A stretch of 64,000 bases of DNA, from positions 62,001 through 126,000 of the forward strand of contig JASVEC010000008.1 in assembly GCA_030770535.1 (NCBI GenBank), in the 5' to 3' direction. Each line of letters starts with the position of its first letter. Position 1 is the first letter of the stretch. The notes below the pieces were generated by a model that did not search any database, had not been told where the DNA came from, and was given only the letters and a program-made list of their open reading frames with translations. Origin of the DNA: Batkoa obscura. Lineage: Eukaryota > Entomophthoromycota > Entomophthoromycetes > Entomophthorales > Batkoaceae. This document shows positions 62,314 to 64,000 of the stretch, piece after piece. The position numbers and the translations under genes were made by a program.

Positions 62314-63984
62314 TCAGATAGTACCTCTAAGGAGTGTAAGGATAGTATTTAAAAATTCTTGAGCCATGGGGAAATGAGGAATAGCATTTGCCAATAAATT
62401 TAATCCTTTCTTAGCATAAAATAGAGGATCAATTTCTTCATCTGAGTTAAAATTAAAGCCAGGATCTTTTTTGAAGTCGAAATCGGCATCAATGCCATTA
62501 GCATCAACATTGGTACTTAAATTAGTCTCATTCTCGTCATTTTCCTTTAAAATCTGTTCCTGATAAACGGTTTTTATCAACGCAACGATGGCGTTAGATA
62601 AGCAATAGAACCTGTATGTAATACCATACTTATAAAAATTAATTTCCAGCTTTTCAGCGGCTAAGATGATGGCAATACAAGCCATCAATGATCGTTGCTG
62701 AACTTTGTCCACTCGCTTTGCATTGGGCACTTTTAAATAAACATTGCAACATTCTAAAACAGAATTATTATAAAAGATAGTATGGTACAAAAAAAACTTT
62801 TCACATAATTTAAAGACCCACAAAGGTTGATTATGATATACTCTTTTCATTTCTTGATAATAATTTTCATCGAACTTTGCCAATTTTAGCAATGTTTTGG
62901 TTAAGGTTTTTAATAAAAAGTCTTGCTCTATTTGGAACCTTCTCCTCTTTAAATAGTTAATATTTAATAACAACTCGCTTAACAGTACTTTTCCTTTCCA
63001 ATAAATATATGACGCTCTCTTCAACACTTTATTATACTCAAACTCGTTCTCATATTCCGATAGCCTATCCAGTGGCTTGTGTTCTGGATACGGCAGCTTC
63101 CATTCCCCAGCCTCAATCGACATTGGTCGGTTAACAACAAATGGGAAAAATCGATCTTGAATACAACATGCCCACCATTGGTTGTATCGGTGTCGTATCT
63201 CATTTTTGCTCAACTTTGAATTGTTTGGTGCCGGTAGGTGTAATCCTAATAGACGACACATGTGTATGCACATGGCCTGATTCATCCAAGACTTTTCAAA
63301 CTCGGAAACAGCGGATTGATATTGGGCTAAGATTGTATATACAGATACCACCTCCAAACTTGGTTTAAAATAGTTCTTTTTGAACTCAGTAACAGCAACT
63401 TGATCTAAAACTTGGTTCATATGACCATTGCATGTACTGTTAGGTAAGTATCGGAAGCCTATAGATACAATGGCTTTGGTTACCATACCACTGGGTTTTT
63501 TATAGTATGACTCCTCGTTGATGACGGGGCAAAAATATGAATAAAATTGGAAATAAGCCTTAATACATTGTTGAATAAAGTATTGCTTTTTTAAGCTTTC
63601 TTCAGTATAAATAATATCAGGCAATGTTAAGGTTTTAATCGGGTTAATATTGATCTTGATTTCTTTTCTTTTTAATTCTAATAAATTAAATGTGAAATAC
63701 ATCATCAATAAATTCCCTGCTGGATTTTGCCCTGTATATTCTAAAGTGCCATCTGCATAAATGAATAGGTTCTTCTTCCCTTCATCTAGCCTTGAACTGC
63801 CTAATATCATTCTAAATAATGCCATACTCTTCCAGTTACCCATCCTTAAATTATTATTGTTGCAATTTAAATTGGTATTTGTATTATCAACATTGGCGTT
63901 GATAAGGTCCTTATTATTTTTGGTTTGTTTAATTATCTTGTTCTTTTCATCGCCTTTATCTTTAGTATTAATATGAAATTTCAT
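62314..63984 (-). CDS. Fungal MHR (Fungal_trans-like) protein, 556 aa, paralogue of 10251-11948
   Basis: Single open frame from ATG 63984. Residues 1-50 are Lys/Asn-rich. The rest aligns along its length with 10251-11948: NWKSMALFRMIL, QNPAGNLLMMYFTFN, NYFKPSLEVVSVYTILAQYQ, MCRLLGLHLPAPNN, HRYNQWWACCIQDRFF and VNRPMSIEAGEWKLPYPEH. The last two blocks are the middle-homology core of Zn2Cys6 regulators. As in its paralogue, no zinc cluster is encoded in the frame; only 16 bases precede the start in the window, so an upstream exon cannot be excluded. An acidic insertion (~485-515) interrupts the C-terminal part. Function is inferred as transcription-related, by fold only. Confidence 0.75.
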   Translation of the reverse strand: MKFHINTKDKGDEKNKIIKQTKNNKDLINANVDNTNTNLNCNNNNLRMGNWKSMALFRMILGSSRLDEGKKNLFIYADGTLEYTGQNPAGNLLMMYFTFNLLELKRKEIKININPIKTLTLPDIIYTEESLKKQYFIQQCIKAYFQFYSYFCPVINEESYYKKPSGMVTKAIVSIGFRYLPNSTCNGHMNQVLDQVAVTEFKKNYFKPSLEVVSVYTILAQYQSAVSEFEKSWMNQAMCIHMCRLLGLHLPAPNNSKLSKNEIRHRYNQWWACCIQDRFFPFVVNRPMSIEAGEWKLPYPEHKPLDRLSEYENEFEYNKVLKRASYIYWKGKVLLSELLLNINYLKRRRFQIEQDFLLKTLTKTLLKLAKFDENYYQEMKRVYHNQPLWVFKLCEKFFLYHTIFYNNSVLECCNVYLKVPNAKRVDKVQQRSLMACIAIILAAEKLEINFYKYGITYRFYCLSNAIVALIKTVYQEQILKENDENETNLSTNVDANGIDADFDFKKDPGFNFNSDEEIDPLFYAKKGLNLLANAIPHFPMAQEFLNTILTLLRGTI

Positions 63985-64000
63985 TTGAAATACTTTTATT

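Overview
The window looks like nuclear DNA of a very A+T-rich, intron-rich fungus, most likely an early-diverging lineage. Fungal markers are an Ssr4 subunit of SWI/SNF-RSC, two proteins with the fungal transcription-factor middle-homology region, RGS-type membrane proteins, a chitin-deacetylase-like protein and CheY-like receivers. SMG1 kinase is also present, which ascomycete yeasts generally lack. Introns are short (about 35-130 bases) with GT..AG ends. Several 3' splice sites are AAG, and one GC-AG intron is likely. The standard genetic code is used. Asn, Lys-Asn and Glu runs are common in long proteins. I worked out exon structures by hand from reading frame and family conservation; the summed exons stay in frame in every spliced model.

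Layout. 1-719: PQ-loop amino-acid transporter, running off the left edge. 2335-4030: ribosomal proteins eL33 and eS27, both on the minus strand. 5637-5718: tRNA-Tyr with a short intron. 5828-10100: a 17-exon protein with three SH3 domains. 10251-11948: regulator-like MHR protein. 12000-15010: decayed DNA with MITEs and a broken secreted-protein gene. 15329-16201: NodB-fold protein without its catalytic residues. 16783-21441: gelsolin-repeat protein with a huge disordered N-terminus. 22953-23369: small Lys-rich secreted protein. 23785-24620: repeat cluster. 25033-32979: SMG1 kinase with a newly joined first exon carrying a PAM2 motif. 34031-36070: decayed F-box gene and an odd C-rich patch. 36624-40280: mitochondrial 3-hydroxyacyl-CoA dehydrogenase, a small RRM protein and Ssr4. 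41831-45446: two RGS-like paralogues separated by repeats. 46733-47458: Nem1/CTDNEP1-like phosphatase. 49914-53159: two single-receiver response regulators. 54066-56658: a glutathione transferase and its decayed copy. 56972-61421: BolA3, Snu23 and Cdc5/Cef1. 62314-63984: a second MHR protein, paralogous to the one at 10.2-11.9 kb.

Themes. RNA processing and translation recur: Cdc5 and Snu23 share a 176-base divergent promoter, and SMG1 links to mRNA surveillance. Paralogue pairs (MHR, RGS, receiver, GST) show active local duplication, with one member of some pairs decaying. Gene-poor stretches are seeded with a roughly 105-base MITE family (11 near-complete copies, one degenerate, two fragments), a second longer dispersed repeat, and at least one piggyBac-like (TTAA) insertion nested in it. 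I saw no virus-like element and no CRISPR array.

The most notable observation is the perfect PAM2 consensus at the N-terminus of SMG1, which would let the nonsense-mediated-decay kinase bind poly(A)-binding protein directly.
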